A stretch of DNA of 64,000 bases from Prosopocoilus inquinatus (lineage: Eukaryota > Arthropoda > Insecta > Coleoptera > Lucanidae), in NCBI GenBank assembly GCA_036172665.1, contig JAYKNF010000013.1, forward strand, positions 2,976,001-3,040,000. Reading direction: 5' to 3'. Positions 1-8,949 of the stretch are shown here, in pieces (within the stretch, counting starts at the first letter, position 1; each line of letters starts with the position of its first letter). The position numbers and the translations under genes are program-made. The notes under the pieces are model-generated. The model was not told the DNA's origin. It worked only from the letters and a program-made list of their open reading frames with translations, and made no database searches.

Positions 1-780
1 CTCGCTTGGGTTGGCGTCGGTTTTGTTCACCTTGAACAATTTTACAACAGAAAGGGAAGGAAAGTTTAAGAAAAAGTGAGAAAAATTGTTGGAAAACTTA
101 AGAAATCGGTTTCCTTAATTTTTAGAATTTTTTCCATTTTTTTTCGATTTTTTTCAATTTTTTCTCGAAATTTACTACATTTTTCCGTAATTCTTTAAAT
201 TTTTTCGTTTACTTTAAAATAAAATTTTTCTGTCATCTGGGTTGGCCTCGCTTGGGTTGGCGCCGTTTGAGTTGACCTTGAACAATTTAAAAAAAAGAGT
301 TAAGGAATATGTAAGAGAAAGTGAGGAAAAATGTTTTAAAAAAGTTGTAAAACGTCAATAATCGGCTTCCTCTATTCTTAGAATTTTTTCCTATTTTTTT
401 CGATTTTTTCAATTTTTTCCCGAAATTTTGAATATTTTTTCCCCAATTTTTCCGTTCTCCTAATTTTTAAATTTTTTTTCGCCGTCTGGGTTGGCCTCGC
501 TTGGGTTGGCGTCGGTTGGGTTGACCTTGAACAATTTTCGAAAAAAAGTGAAGGAAAATGTAAGAAGTGATGAAATGTTTTAAAAAAGTTGGGAAACTTA
601 AGAAATCCGTTTCCCTAATTTTTAGAATTCTTGTCGATTTTTCTCGATTTTTTTAAATTTCCCCCCGAAATTTTGAATATTTTTCCCCAATTTGTTCAAT
701 TTTTCCGTTCTCTTAATTTTTGATTTTTTTAAATTTTTATCGATTTTTTTCAATTTTTTCCCTTAAATTTCCCGCTTTAA
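1..780. repeat. AT-rich spacer S0 (left end cut)
   Basis: This is the right part of a spacer. It holds three diverged subrepeats whose G-rich heads (TTGGCCTCGCTTGGG-like) lie near 1, 237 and 486. Each head is followed by TTGACCTTGAACAA or similar, a purine-rich stretch, then T-tracts broken by C, CGA or CAA. T-tracts at 128-133, 137-144, 148-154 and 158-163 are spaced about 10 bp, as expected for bent DNA. An AATAAA lies at 218-223. It lacks an 8-bp TTTTTCAA step before TTTTTCCGTTCTCC that most other spacers carry. It has private bases such as TTTTGTTCACC near 22, so it is slightly diverged from the other copies. No gene is seen. Confidence 0.93.
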
Positions 781-1578
781 TTGCCGGCCGGAGAGCGAAC
801 GAATCGACCTCCCCGCGCTCGCATTTTTTTTTTAATCACAAACGAACATCCAAAGCCTCCTTTATTCATCTATTTACGTAATATGTACGGTCGAAATTAT
901 GTTCGAACGCGTCCGCGCGGCGAAAGAGATCGCGTCGGCGGCTTTAGATTAGGTCACGTTCGACCGGCGGCGCACGTACTACCTCCGCCGCCGGGCCGAC
1001 TGCCGGCGTAACACGACACACGCGAAAGAGTTCGCGCGTCGCTTTCAGGTTAGATCATTGTCGATAGTCAGCACGCCCCCCCTCCCTTCCGACCACCGGT
1101 GCTCCGGCCCCACGACTGGCCGTACAGATATATAATATTACATATGTCAAGTGTCAAGGTTTCCTTACTGCGCGTGTCGCGCGATCGTTGCCAACCAACC
1201 CTCGTCGATCCCATCTTTTACGCGGCGGCAAATTCAAATGAGCTCCGTCAAAATCTCGACGCGTTCGGTCGAGCGTACACGCGACGGCACAATGCAAATC
1301 GTGAAGAATTTAACCGGCAAAACGACGCCGCCGCCGCCGCCGCGATCGTCTTATAACCTTTTTTCCGATTACCGGAGTAACATCGGAGAAATGGAATTTG
1401 GAGGTTTTCAGTTGTTTTTAACACTTACTTTTTTTCAGTGGAAACACTTTTTCACTGTTACACACGCGTTCGTGTCACATTTTCGATATCACCCCGTATA
1501 TCTCTCGCCATGTGGTAAACGTTACGTTCGTAAAGCTACTTTCTTCTACGTCGGAAAGAATTCGACGCGATCGATTTA
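781..1578. other. GC/CpG-rich single-copy block, U1
   Basis: This block occurs once per unit and is exactly 798 bp in all 15 units. It opens with GCCGGCCGGAGAGCG, contains two related elements of about 48 bp (915-964 and 1020-1065), a C-rich run (1074-1086), a TATA-like AT stretch (1128-1140) followed by ATATGTCAAGTG (1142-1153), and a CCG trinucleotide run (about 1326-1343). It ends in GACGCGATCGATTTA against the array. Short open frames exist only from TTG or GTG starts, so I do not call a gene. A noncoding transcript or a spacer promoter is possible. U1 has private changes: CTCCCCGCG near 809, ACTACCTCC near 979, and GTCGATAGTCAGC near 1059. Confidence 0.9.
1128..1153 (+). promoter_or_regulatory. 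TATA-like motif with ATATGTCAAGTG (GC block)
   Basis: An isolated AT-rich stretch, ATATATAATATTA, lies in GC-rich surroundings and is followed at once by ATATGTCAAGTG. Eleven of these 12 bases recur as ATATGACAAGTG in the junction block on the other side of the array. The 12-mer starts at 1142, 4806, 9311, 11903, 14495, 17087, 21360, 25621, 29293, 36677, 40349, 44608, 48280, 55537 and 59209. A paired spacer promoter and main promoter, as in insect rDNA spacers, would explain this. No transcription evidence is available and the polymerase is unknown. Confidence 0.4.
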
Positions 1579-3329
1579 GACCTTTCGTTTGATAGGCGAC
1601 AATCCGGGTTTACGTTCGACGCGTCCGATTTCGATCATTGCAGCGCCATCTTCGATCGAAAAATCGAACCGACGCGATTTTCCGTCGCCGCTCGGCGAGA
1701 CCTTTCGTTTGATACGCGACAATCCGGGTTTACGTTCGACGCGTCCGATTTCGTTCATTGCAGCGCCATCTTCGATCGAAAAATCGAACCGACGCGATTT
1801 TCCGTCGCCGCTCGGCGAGACCTTTCGTTTGATACGCGACAACCCGGGTTTACGTTCGACGCGTCCGATTTCGATCATTGCAGCGCCATCTTCGATCGAA
1901 AAATCGAACCGACGCGATTTTCCGTCGCCGCTCGGCGAGACCTTTCGTTTGATACGCGACAACCCGGGTTTACGTTCGACGCGTCCAGTTTCGATCATTG
2001 CAGCGCCATCTTAGATCGAAAAATCGAACCGACGCGATTTTCCGTCGCCGCTCGGCGAGACCTTTCGTTTGATACGCGACAACCCGGGTTTACGTTCGAC
2101 GCGTCCAATTTCGATCATTGCAGCGCCATCTTCGATCGAAAAATCGAACCGACGCGATTTTCCGTTGCCGCTCGGCGAGACCTTTCGTTTGAAACGCGAC
2201 AACCCGGGTTTACGTTCGACGCGTCCAGTTTCGATCATTGCAGCGCCATCTTCGATCGAAAAATCGAACCGACGCGATTTTCCGTCGCCGCTCGGCGAGA
2301 CCTTTCGTTTGATACGCGACAACCCGGGTTTACGTTCGACGCGTTCGATTTCGATCATTGCAGCGCCATCTTCGATCGAAAAATCGAACCGACGCGATTT
2401 TCCGTCGCCGCTCGGCGAGACCTTTCGTTTGATACGCGACAACCCGGGTTTACGTTCGACGCGTTCGATTTCGATCATTGCAGCGCCATCTTCGATCGAA
2501 AAATCGAACCGACGCTATTTTCCGTCGCCGCTCGGCGAGACCTTTCGTTTGATACGCGACAATCCGGGTTTACGTTCGACGCGTTCGATTTCGATCATTG
2601 CAGCGCCATCTTCGATCGAAAAATCGAACCGACGCGATTTTCCGTCGCCGCTCGGCGAGACCTTTCGTTTGATATGCGACAACCCGGGTTTACGTTCAAC
2701 GCGTTCGATTTCGATCATTGCAGCGCCATCTTCGATCGAAATATCGAACCGACGCGATTTTCCGTCGCCGCTCGGCGAGACCTTTCGTTTGATGCGCGAC
2801 AACCCGGGTTTACGTTCGACGCGTCCGATTTCGATCATTGCAGCGCCATCTTCTATCGAAAAATCGAACCGACGCCATTTTCCGTCGCCGCTCGGCGAGA
2901 CCTTTCGTTTGATACGCGACAACCCGGGTTTACGTTCGACGCGTCCAGTTTCGATAATTGCAGCGCCATCTTCGATCGAAAAATCGAACCGACGCGATTT
3001 TCCGTCGCCGCTCGGCGAGACCTTTCGTTTGATGCGCGACAACCCGGGTTTACGTTCGATGCGTACAATTTCGATCACTGCAGCGCCATCTTCAATCGAA
3101 AAATAGAACCGACGCGATTTTCCGTCGCCGCTCGGCGAGACCTTTCGTTTGATACGCGACAATCCGGGTTTACGTTCGACGCGTCCGATTTCGATCATTG
3201 CAGCGCCATCTTCGATCGAAAAATCGAACCGACGCGATTTTCCGTCGCCGCTCGGCGAGACCTTTCGTTTGATACGCGACAACCCGGGTTTACGTTCTAC
3301 GCGACCGATTTCGATCATTGCGGCGCCAT
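1579..3329. repeat. 120-bp satellite array, U1, family L (14.6 copies)
   Basis: The monomer is 120 bp. Taken from GACCTTTCGTTTGATACGCG, it continues through CCCGGG, GACGCGTC, CATTGCAGCGCC, TTCGATCGAA and ends TCGCCGCTCGGCGA. The monomer I counted has 66 G+C and 22 CpG dinucleotides. Copies abut with no spacer. The first monomer carries GATAGGCGAC. The last is truncated after 71 bp and carries TTCTACGCGACCG and CATTGCGGCGCCAT, as in every L array. The last 4.6 monomers (2779-3329) form a module shared by all complete L arrays, with markers TTCTATCG, GACGCCATT, CGATAATTG and AAAATAGAACC. U1 has private bases, for example TTCAACGCG near 2695. Four reading frames are open by periodicity only. Confidence 0.97.
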
Positions 3330-3367
3330 AGGAACCCCTTAAGTACACTTTTCCGAGTTTCTTTTCT

Positions 3368-3382
3368 TATATATGACAAGTG
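3368..3382 (+). promoter_or_regulatory. TATATATGACAAGTG promoter-like motif (junction)
   Basis: This AT-rich motif lies 39 bp past the array end and merges into ATATGACAAGTG. The 12-mer starts at 3371, 7875, 10460, 13052, 15644, 19916, 24189, 27850, 35234, 38906, 43178, 46837, 54101 and 57766. In U8, U10, U12 and U14 the upstream bases read CTTTTATATG instead of CTTATATATG. Its position directly downstream of a subrepeat array is where insect rDNA spacers place the RNA polymerase I promoter. That comparison is by architecture only, and I do not match a known initiator sequence. Confidence 0.4.
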
Positions 3383-3408
3383 GGATCCGCTACGCTCCGC
3401 CCACTTGT
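3376..3408. other. Stem-loop ACAAGTGGG / CCCACTTGT
   Basis: A perfect 9-bp inverted repeat with a 15-nt loop starts on the last bases of the TATA-like motif. It is present in every junction block at array end +47 to +79. It could be an RNA hairpin at the 5' end of a transcript or a binding site for a dimeric protein. U6 carries a G-to-A change just outside the 3' arm (19954). Confidence 0.6.
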
Positions 3409-3540
3409 GGGTATGAACAGAGGCTTGTGTGGACAGAGGCTTTGTATAGACGGAGGTTTCGTTTGGACGGAAGAGGTGAGAGCGCTGCGCGCTGTTTGGG
3501 CCGCTAGCCTTTGGGGGCTCGCGGCACCTAGGGACTTGGA

Positions 3541-4444
3541 AGAATGTTGGAAAACTTTAAGAATTGATTTTTCTAATTTTCGAAATTTTGAGTATTTTTC
3601 CCCAATTTTTTCAATTTTTCCGTTCTCCTAATTTATAAATTTTTTTTCGCCGTCTGGGTTGGCCTCGCTTGGGTTGGCGTCGGTTGGGTTCACCTTGAAC
3701 AATTTTAGAACAGAAAGGGAAGGAAAGTTTAAGAAAAAGTGAGAAAAATTGTTGGAAAACTTGAGAAATAGGTTTCCTTAATTTTTAGAATTTTTTCCAT
3801 TTTTTTTCGATTTTTTTCAATTTTTTCTCGAAATTTACTACATTTTTCCCTAATTCTTTAAATTTTTTCGTTTTCTTTAAAATAAAATTTTTCTGTCATC
3901 TGGGTTGGCCTCGCTTGAGTTGGCGCCGTTTGAGTTGACCTTGAACAATTAAAAAAAAAAAGAGTTAAGGAATATGTAAGAGAAAGTGAGGAAAAATGTT
4001 TTAAAAAAGTTGTAAAACGTCAATAATCGGCTTCCTCTATTCTTAGAATTTTTTCCTATTTTTTTCGATTTTTTCAATTTTTTCCCGAAATTTTGAATAT
4101 TTTTCCCCAATTTTTCCGTTCTCCTAATTTTTAAATTTTTTTTCGCCGTCTGGGTTGGCCTCGCTTGGGTTGGCGTCGGTTGGGTTGACCTTGAACAATT
4201 TTCGAAAAAAAGTGAAGGAAAATGTAAGAAGTGATGAAATGTTTTAAAAAAGTTGGGAAACTTAAGAAATCCGTTTCCCTAATTTTTAGAATTCTTGTCG
4301 ATTTTTCTCGATTTTTTTAAATTTCCCCCCGAAATTTTGAATATTTTTCCCCAATTTGTTCAATTTTTCCGTTCTCTTAATTTTTGATTTTTTTAAATTT
4401 TTATCGATTTTTTTCAATTTTTTCCCTTAAATTTCCCGCTTTAA
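3541..4444. repeat. AT-rich spacer S1 (904 bp)
   Basis: This is the first complete spacer. It opens with a partial subrepeat (about 3541-3653), then three subrepeats whose CTGGGTTGGCC heads start at 3654, 3900 and 4150. Each has the G-rich head, a purine-rich part, and a T-tract part. AATAAA lies at 3881-3886. Markers are CGCTTGAGTTGGCGCC in the second head and absence of the 8-bp TTTTTCAA step. No gene is seen. Confidence 0.93.
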
Positions 4445-5242
4445 TTGCCGGCCGGAGAGCGAACGAATCGACCTCTCCGCGCTCGCATTTTTTTTTTAAT
4501 CACAAACGAACATCCAAAGCCTCCTTTATTCATCTATTTACGTAATATGTACGGTCGAAATTATGTTCGAACGCGTCCGCGCGGCGAAAGAGATCGCGTC
4601 GGCGGCTTTAGATTAGGTCACGTTCGACCGGCGGCGCACGTACTCCCTCCGCCGCCGGGCCGACTGCCGGCGTAACACGACACACGCGAAAGAGTTCGCG
4701 CGTCGCTTTCAGGTTAGATCACTGTCGATAGGCAGCACGCCCCCCCTCCCTTCCGACCACCGGTGCTCCGGCCCCACGACTGGCCGTACAGATATATAAT
4801 ATTACATATGTCAAGTGTCAAGGTTTCCTTACTGCGCGTGTCGCGCGATCGTTGCCAACCAACCCTCGTCGATCCCATCTTTTACGCGGCGGCAAATTCA
4901 AATGAGCTCCGTCAAAATCTCGACGCGTTCGGTCGAGCGTACACGCGACGGCACAATGCAAATCGTGAAGAATTTAACCGGCAAAACGACGCCGCCGCCG
5001 CCGCCGCGATCGTCTTATAACCTTTTTTCCGATTACCGGAGTAACATCGGAGAAATGGAATTTGGAGGTTTTCAGTTGTTTTTAACACTTACTTTTTTTC
5101 AGTGGAAACACTTTTTCACTGTTACACACGCGTTCGTGTCACATTTTCGATATCACCCCGTATATCTCTCGCCATGTGGTAAACGTTACGTTCGTAAAGC
5201 TACTTTCTTCTACGTCGGAAAGAATTCGACGCGATCGATTTA
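4445..5242. other. GC/CpG-rich block, U2
   Basis: 798 bp. It carries the commonest bases at the variable sites (CTCTCCGCG, ACTCCCTCC, GATAGGCAGC), so it can serve as the reference for this block. Confidence 0.9.
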
Positions 5243-7833
5243 GACCTTTCGTTTGATAGGCGACAATCCGGGTTTACGTTCGACGCGTCCGATTTCGATC
5301 ATTGCAGCGCCATCTTCGATCGAAAAATCGAACCGACGCGATTTTCCGTCGCCGCTCGGCGAGACCTTTCGTTTGATACGCGACAACCCGGGTTTACGTT
5401 CGACGCGTCCGATTTCGATCATTGCAGCGCCATCTTCGATCGAAAAATCGAACCGACGCGATTTTCCGTCGCCGCTCGGCGAGACCTTTCGTTTGATACG
5501 CGACAACCCGGGTTTACGTTCGACGCGTCCAGTTTCGATCATTGCAGCGCCATCTTAGATCGAAAAATCGAACCGACGCGATTTTCCGTCGCCGCTCGGC
5601 GAGACCTTTCGTTTGATACGCGACAACCCGGGTTTACGTTCGACGCGTCCAATTTCGATCATTGCAGCGCCATCTTCGATCGAAAAATCGAACCGACGCG
5701 ATTTTCCGTTGCCGCTCGGCGAGACCTTTCGTTTGAAACGCGACAACCCGGGTTTACGTTCGACGCGTCCAGTTTCGATCATTGCAGCGCTATCTTAGAT
5801 CGAAAAATCGAACCGACGCGATTTTCCGTCGCCGCTCGGCGAGACCTTTCGTTTGATACGCGACAACCCGGGTTTACGTTCGACGCGTTCGATTTCGATC
5901 ATTGCAGCGCCATCTTCGATCGAAAAATCGAACCGACGCGATTTTCCATCGCCGCTCGGCGAGACCTTTCGTTTGATACGCGACAACCCGGGTTTACGTT
6001 CGACGCGTCCGATTTCGATTATTGCAGCGCCATCTTCGATCGAAGAATCGAACCGACGCGATTTTCCGTCGCCGCTCGGCGAGACCTTTCGTTTGATACG
6101 CGACAACCCGGGTTTACGTTCGACGCGTCCAGTTTTGATCATTGCAGCGCCATCTTCGATCGAAAAATCGAACCGACGCGATTTTCCGTCGCCGCTCGGC
6201 GAGACCTTTCGTCTGATATGCGACAACCCGGGTTTACGTTCGACGCGTTCGATTTCGATCATTGCAGCGCCATCTTCGATCGAAAAATCGAACCGACGCG
6301 ATTTTCCGTCGCCGCTCGGCGAGACCTTTCGTTTGATACGCGACAACCCGGGTTTACGTTCGACGCGTCCGATTTCGATCATTGCAGCGCCATCTTCGAT
6401 CGAAAAATCGAACCGACGCGATTTTCCGTCGCCGCTCGGCGAGACCTTTCGTTTGATGCGCGACAACCCGGGTTTACGTTCGACGCGTCCAGTTTCGATC
6501 ATTGCAGCGCCATCTTCGATCGAAAAATCGAACCGATGCGATTTTCCGTCGCCGCTCGGCGAGACCTTTCGTTTGATGCGCGACAACCCGGGTTTACGTT
6601 CGACGCGTCCAGTTTCGATCATTGCAGCGCCATCTTCGATCGAAAAATCGAACCGACGCGATTTTCCGTCGCCGCTCGGCGAGACCTTTCGTTTGATGCG
6701 CGACAACCCGGGTTTACGTTGGATGCGTACAGTTTCGATCATTGCAGCGCCATCTTCGATCGAAAAATCGAACTGACGCGATTTTCCGTCGCCGCTCGGC
6801 GAGACCTTTCGTTTGATATGCGACAACCCGGGTTTACGTTCGACGCGTTCGATTTCGATCATTGCAGCGCCATCTTCGATCGAAAAATCGAACCGACGCG
6901 ATTTTCCGTCGCCGCTCGGCGAGACCTTTCGTTTGATGCGCGACAACCCGGGTTTACGTTCGACGCGTCCAGTTTCGATCATTGCAGCGCCATCTTCGAT
7001 CGAAAAATCGAACCGACGCGATTTTCCGTCGCCGCTCGGCGAGACCTTTCGTTTGATGCGCGACAACCCGGGTTTACGTTCGATGCGTACAGTTTCGATC
7101 ATTGCAGCGCCATCTTCGATCGAAAAATCGAGCCGACGCGATTTTCCGTCGCCGCTCGGCGAGACCTTTCGTTTGATATGCGACAACCCGGGTTTACGTT
7201 CGACGCGTTCGATTTCGATCATTGCAGCGCCATCTTCGATCGAAAAATCGAACCGACGCGATTTTCCGTCGCCGCTCGGCGAGACCTTTCGTTTGATGCG
7301 CGACAACCCGGGTTTACGTTCGACGCGTCCGATTTCGATCATTGCAGCGCCATCTTCTATCGAAAAATCGAACCGACGCCATTTTCCGTCGCCGCTCGGC
7401 GAGACCTTTCGTTTGATGCGCGACAACCCGGGTTTACGTTCGACGCGTCCAGTTTCGATAATTGCAGCGCCATCTTCGATCGAAAAATCGAACCGACGCG
7501 ATTTTCCGTCGCCGCTCGGCGAGACCTTTCGTTTGATGCGCGACAACCCGGGTTTACGTTCGATGCGTACAATTTCGATCACTGCAGCGCCATCTTCAAT
7601 CGAAAAATAGAACCGACGCGATTTTCCGTCGCCGCTCGGCGAGACCTTTCGTTTGATACGCGACAATCCGGGTTTACGTTCGACGCGTCCGATTTCGATC
7701 ATTGCAGCGCCATCTTCGATCGAAAAATCGAACCGACGCGATTTTCCGTCGCCGCTCGGCGAGACCTTTCGTTTGATACGCGACAACCCGGGTTTACGTT
7801 CTACGCGACCGATTTCGATCATTGCGGCGCCAT
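5243..7833. repeat. 120-bp satellite array, U2, family L (21.6 copies)
   Basis: 2591 bp, equal to 21 x 120 + 71. It has the L-type terminal module at 7283-7833. Private variants include CCATCGCCG near 5947, GAAGAATCG near 6043 and GGATGCGTAC near 6721. The stop-creating variant CTTAGATCG occurs in two early monomers. Confidence 0.97.
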
Positions 7834-8044
7834 AGGAACCCCTTAAGTACACTTTTCCGAGTTTCTTTTCTTATATATGACAAGTGGGATCCGCTACGCT
7901 CCGCCCACTTGTGGGTATGAACAGAGGCTTGTGTGGACAGAGGCTTTGTATAGACGGAGGTTTCGTTTGGACGGAAGAGGTGAGAGCGCTGCGCGCTGTT
8001 TGGGCCGCTAGCCTTTGGGGGCTCGCGGCACCTAGGGACTTGGA
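7834..8044. other. Junction block, U2, family L
   Basis: 211 bp. L markers GGTGAGAGCG and CCGCTAGCC are present, with TATATATG and the stem-loop intact. Confidence 0.88.
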
Positions 8045-8949
8045 AGAATGTTGGAAAACTTTAAGAATTGATTTTTCTAATTTTCGAAATTTTGAGTATT
8101 TTTCCCCAATTTTTTCAATTTTTCCGTTCTCCTAATTTATAAATTTTTTTTCGCCGTCTGGGTTGGCCTCGCTTGGGTTGGCGTCGGTTGGGTTCACCTT
8201 GAACAATTTTAGAACAGAAAGGGAAGGAAAGTTTAAGAAAAAGTGAGAAAAATTGTTGGAAAACTTGAGAAATAGGTTTCCTTAATTTTTAGAATTTTTT
8301 CCATTTTTTTTCGATTTTTTTCAATTTTTTCTCGAAATTTACTACATTTTTCCCTAATTCTTTAAATTTTTTCGTTTTCTTTAAAATAAAATTTTTCTGT
8401 CATCTGGGTTGGCCTCGCTTGAGTTGGCGTCGTTTGAGTTGACCTTGAACAATTAAAAAAAAAAAGAGTTAAGGAATATGTAAGAGAAAGTGAGGAAAAA
8501 TGTTTTAAAAAAGTTGTAAAACGTCAATAATCGGCTTCCTCTATTCTTAGAATTTTTTCCTATTTTTTTCGATTTTTTCAATTTTTTCCCGAAATTTTGA
8601 ATATTTTTCCCCAATTTTTCCGTTCTCCTAATTTTTAAATTTTTTTTCGCCGTCTGGGTTGGCCTCGCTTGGGTTGGCGTCGGTTGGGTTGACCTTGAAC
8701 AATTTTCGAAAAAAAGTGAAGGAAACTGTAAAAAGTGATGAAATGTTTTAAAAAAGTTGGGAAACTTAAGAAATCCGTTTCCCTAATTTTTAGAATTCTT
8801 GTCGATTTTTCTCGATTTTTTTAAATTTCCCCCCGAAATTTTGAATATTTTTCCCCAATTTGTTCAATTTTTCCGTTCTCTTAATTTTTAATTTTTTAAA
8901 ATTTTTATCGATTTTTTTCAATTTTTTTCCCTTAAATTTCCCGCTTTAA
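8045..8949. repeat. AT-rich spacer S2 (905 bp)
   Basis: The left half is like S1 (CGCTTGAGTTGGCG, no TTTTTCAA step). The right half carries GAAACTGTAAAAAG, which is shared only with S3. No gene is seen. Confidence 0.92.

Larger units (their letters stand above)
3330..3540. other. 211-bp junction block, U1, family L
   Basis: This block directly follows the truncated last monomer. In order it has CCCCTTAAGTACACTT, TATATATG (3368-3375), a 9-bp inverted repeat ACAAGTGGG/CCCACTTGT (3376-3384 and 3400-3408, 15-nt loop), four degenerate 17-bp repeats starting at 3415, 3432, 3449 and 3466 (GAACAGAGG, GACAGAGGC, GACGGAGGT, GACGGAAGA), and the dyad AGCGC-TGC-GCGCT (3481-3493). Family L markers are GGTGAGAGCG and CCGCTAGCC. 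The order resembles a promoter followed by a transcribed leader, but function is unproven. The short open frame through it is not a supported gene. Confidence 0.88.

Noticed and set aside
1074..1115. G-quadruplex or i-motif at the C-rich run of the GC block
   Set aside because: There is one long C run and shorter runs nearby, but not four clean evenly spaced runs, so support is too weak.
1151..1579. 142-codon frame in each GC block, plus 76- and 85-codon frames (781-1011, 1099-1356)
   Set aside because: All start at GTG or TTG rather than ATG, they overlap each other, and they match no family I know. Conservation among units only reflects near-identical DNA. U7 has an early stop at 21790.
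1579..1698. Monomer as a dimer of two 60-bp halves
   Set aside because: CGACGCG occurs at monomer positions 39 and 92, with weak similarity after it, but the spacing is 53 rather than 60 and the remaining bases do not align.
1579..3329. CRISPR array
   Set aside because: The 120-bp copies abut directly with no unique spacers, and no cas genes are present.
3330..3540. Miniature inverted-repeat transposon at the ACAAGTGGG/CCCACTTGT pair
   Set aside because: The arms are only 9 bp with a 15-nt loop, with no target-site duplication and no copy outside its fixed slot in the unit.
3380..3631. 83-codon frame across the junction block and into the spacer
   Set aside because: It starts at a non-ATG codon and runs through the inverted repeat, the 17-bp repeats and a T-rich tail. 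The residues simply follow base composition.
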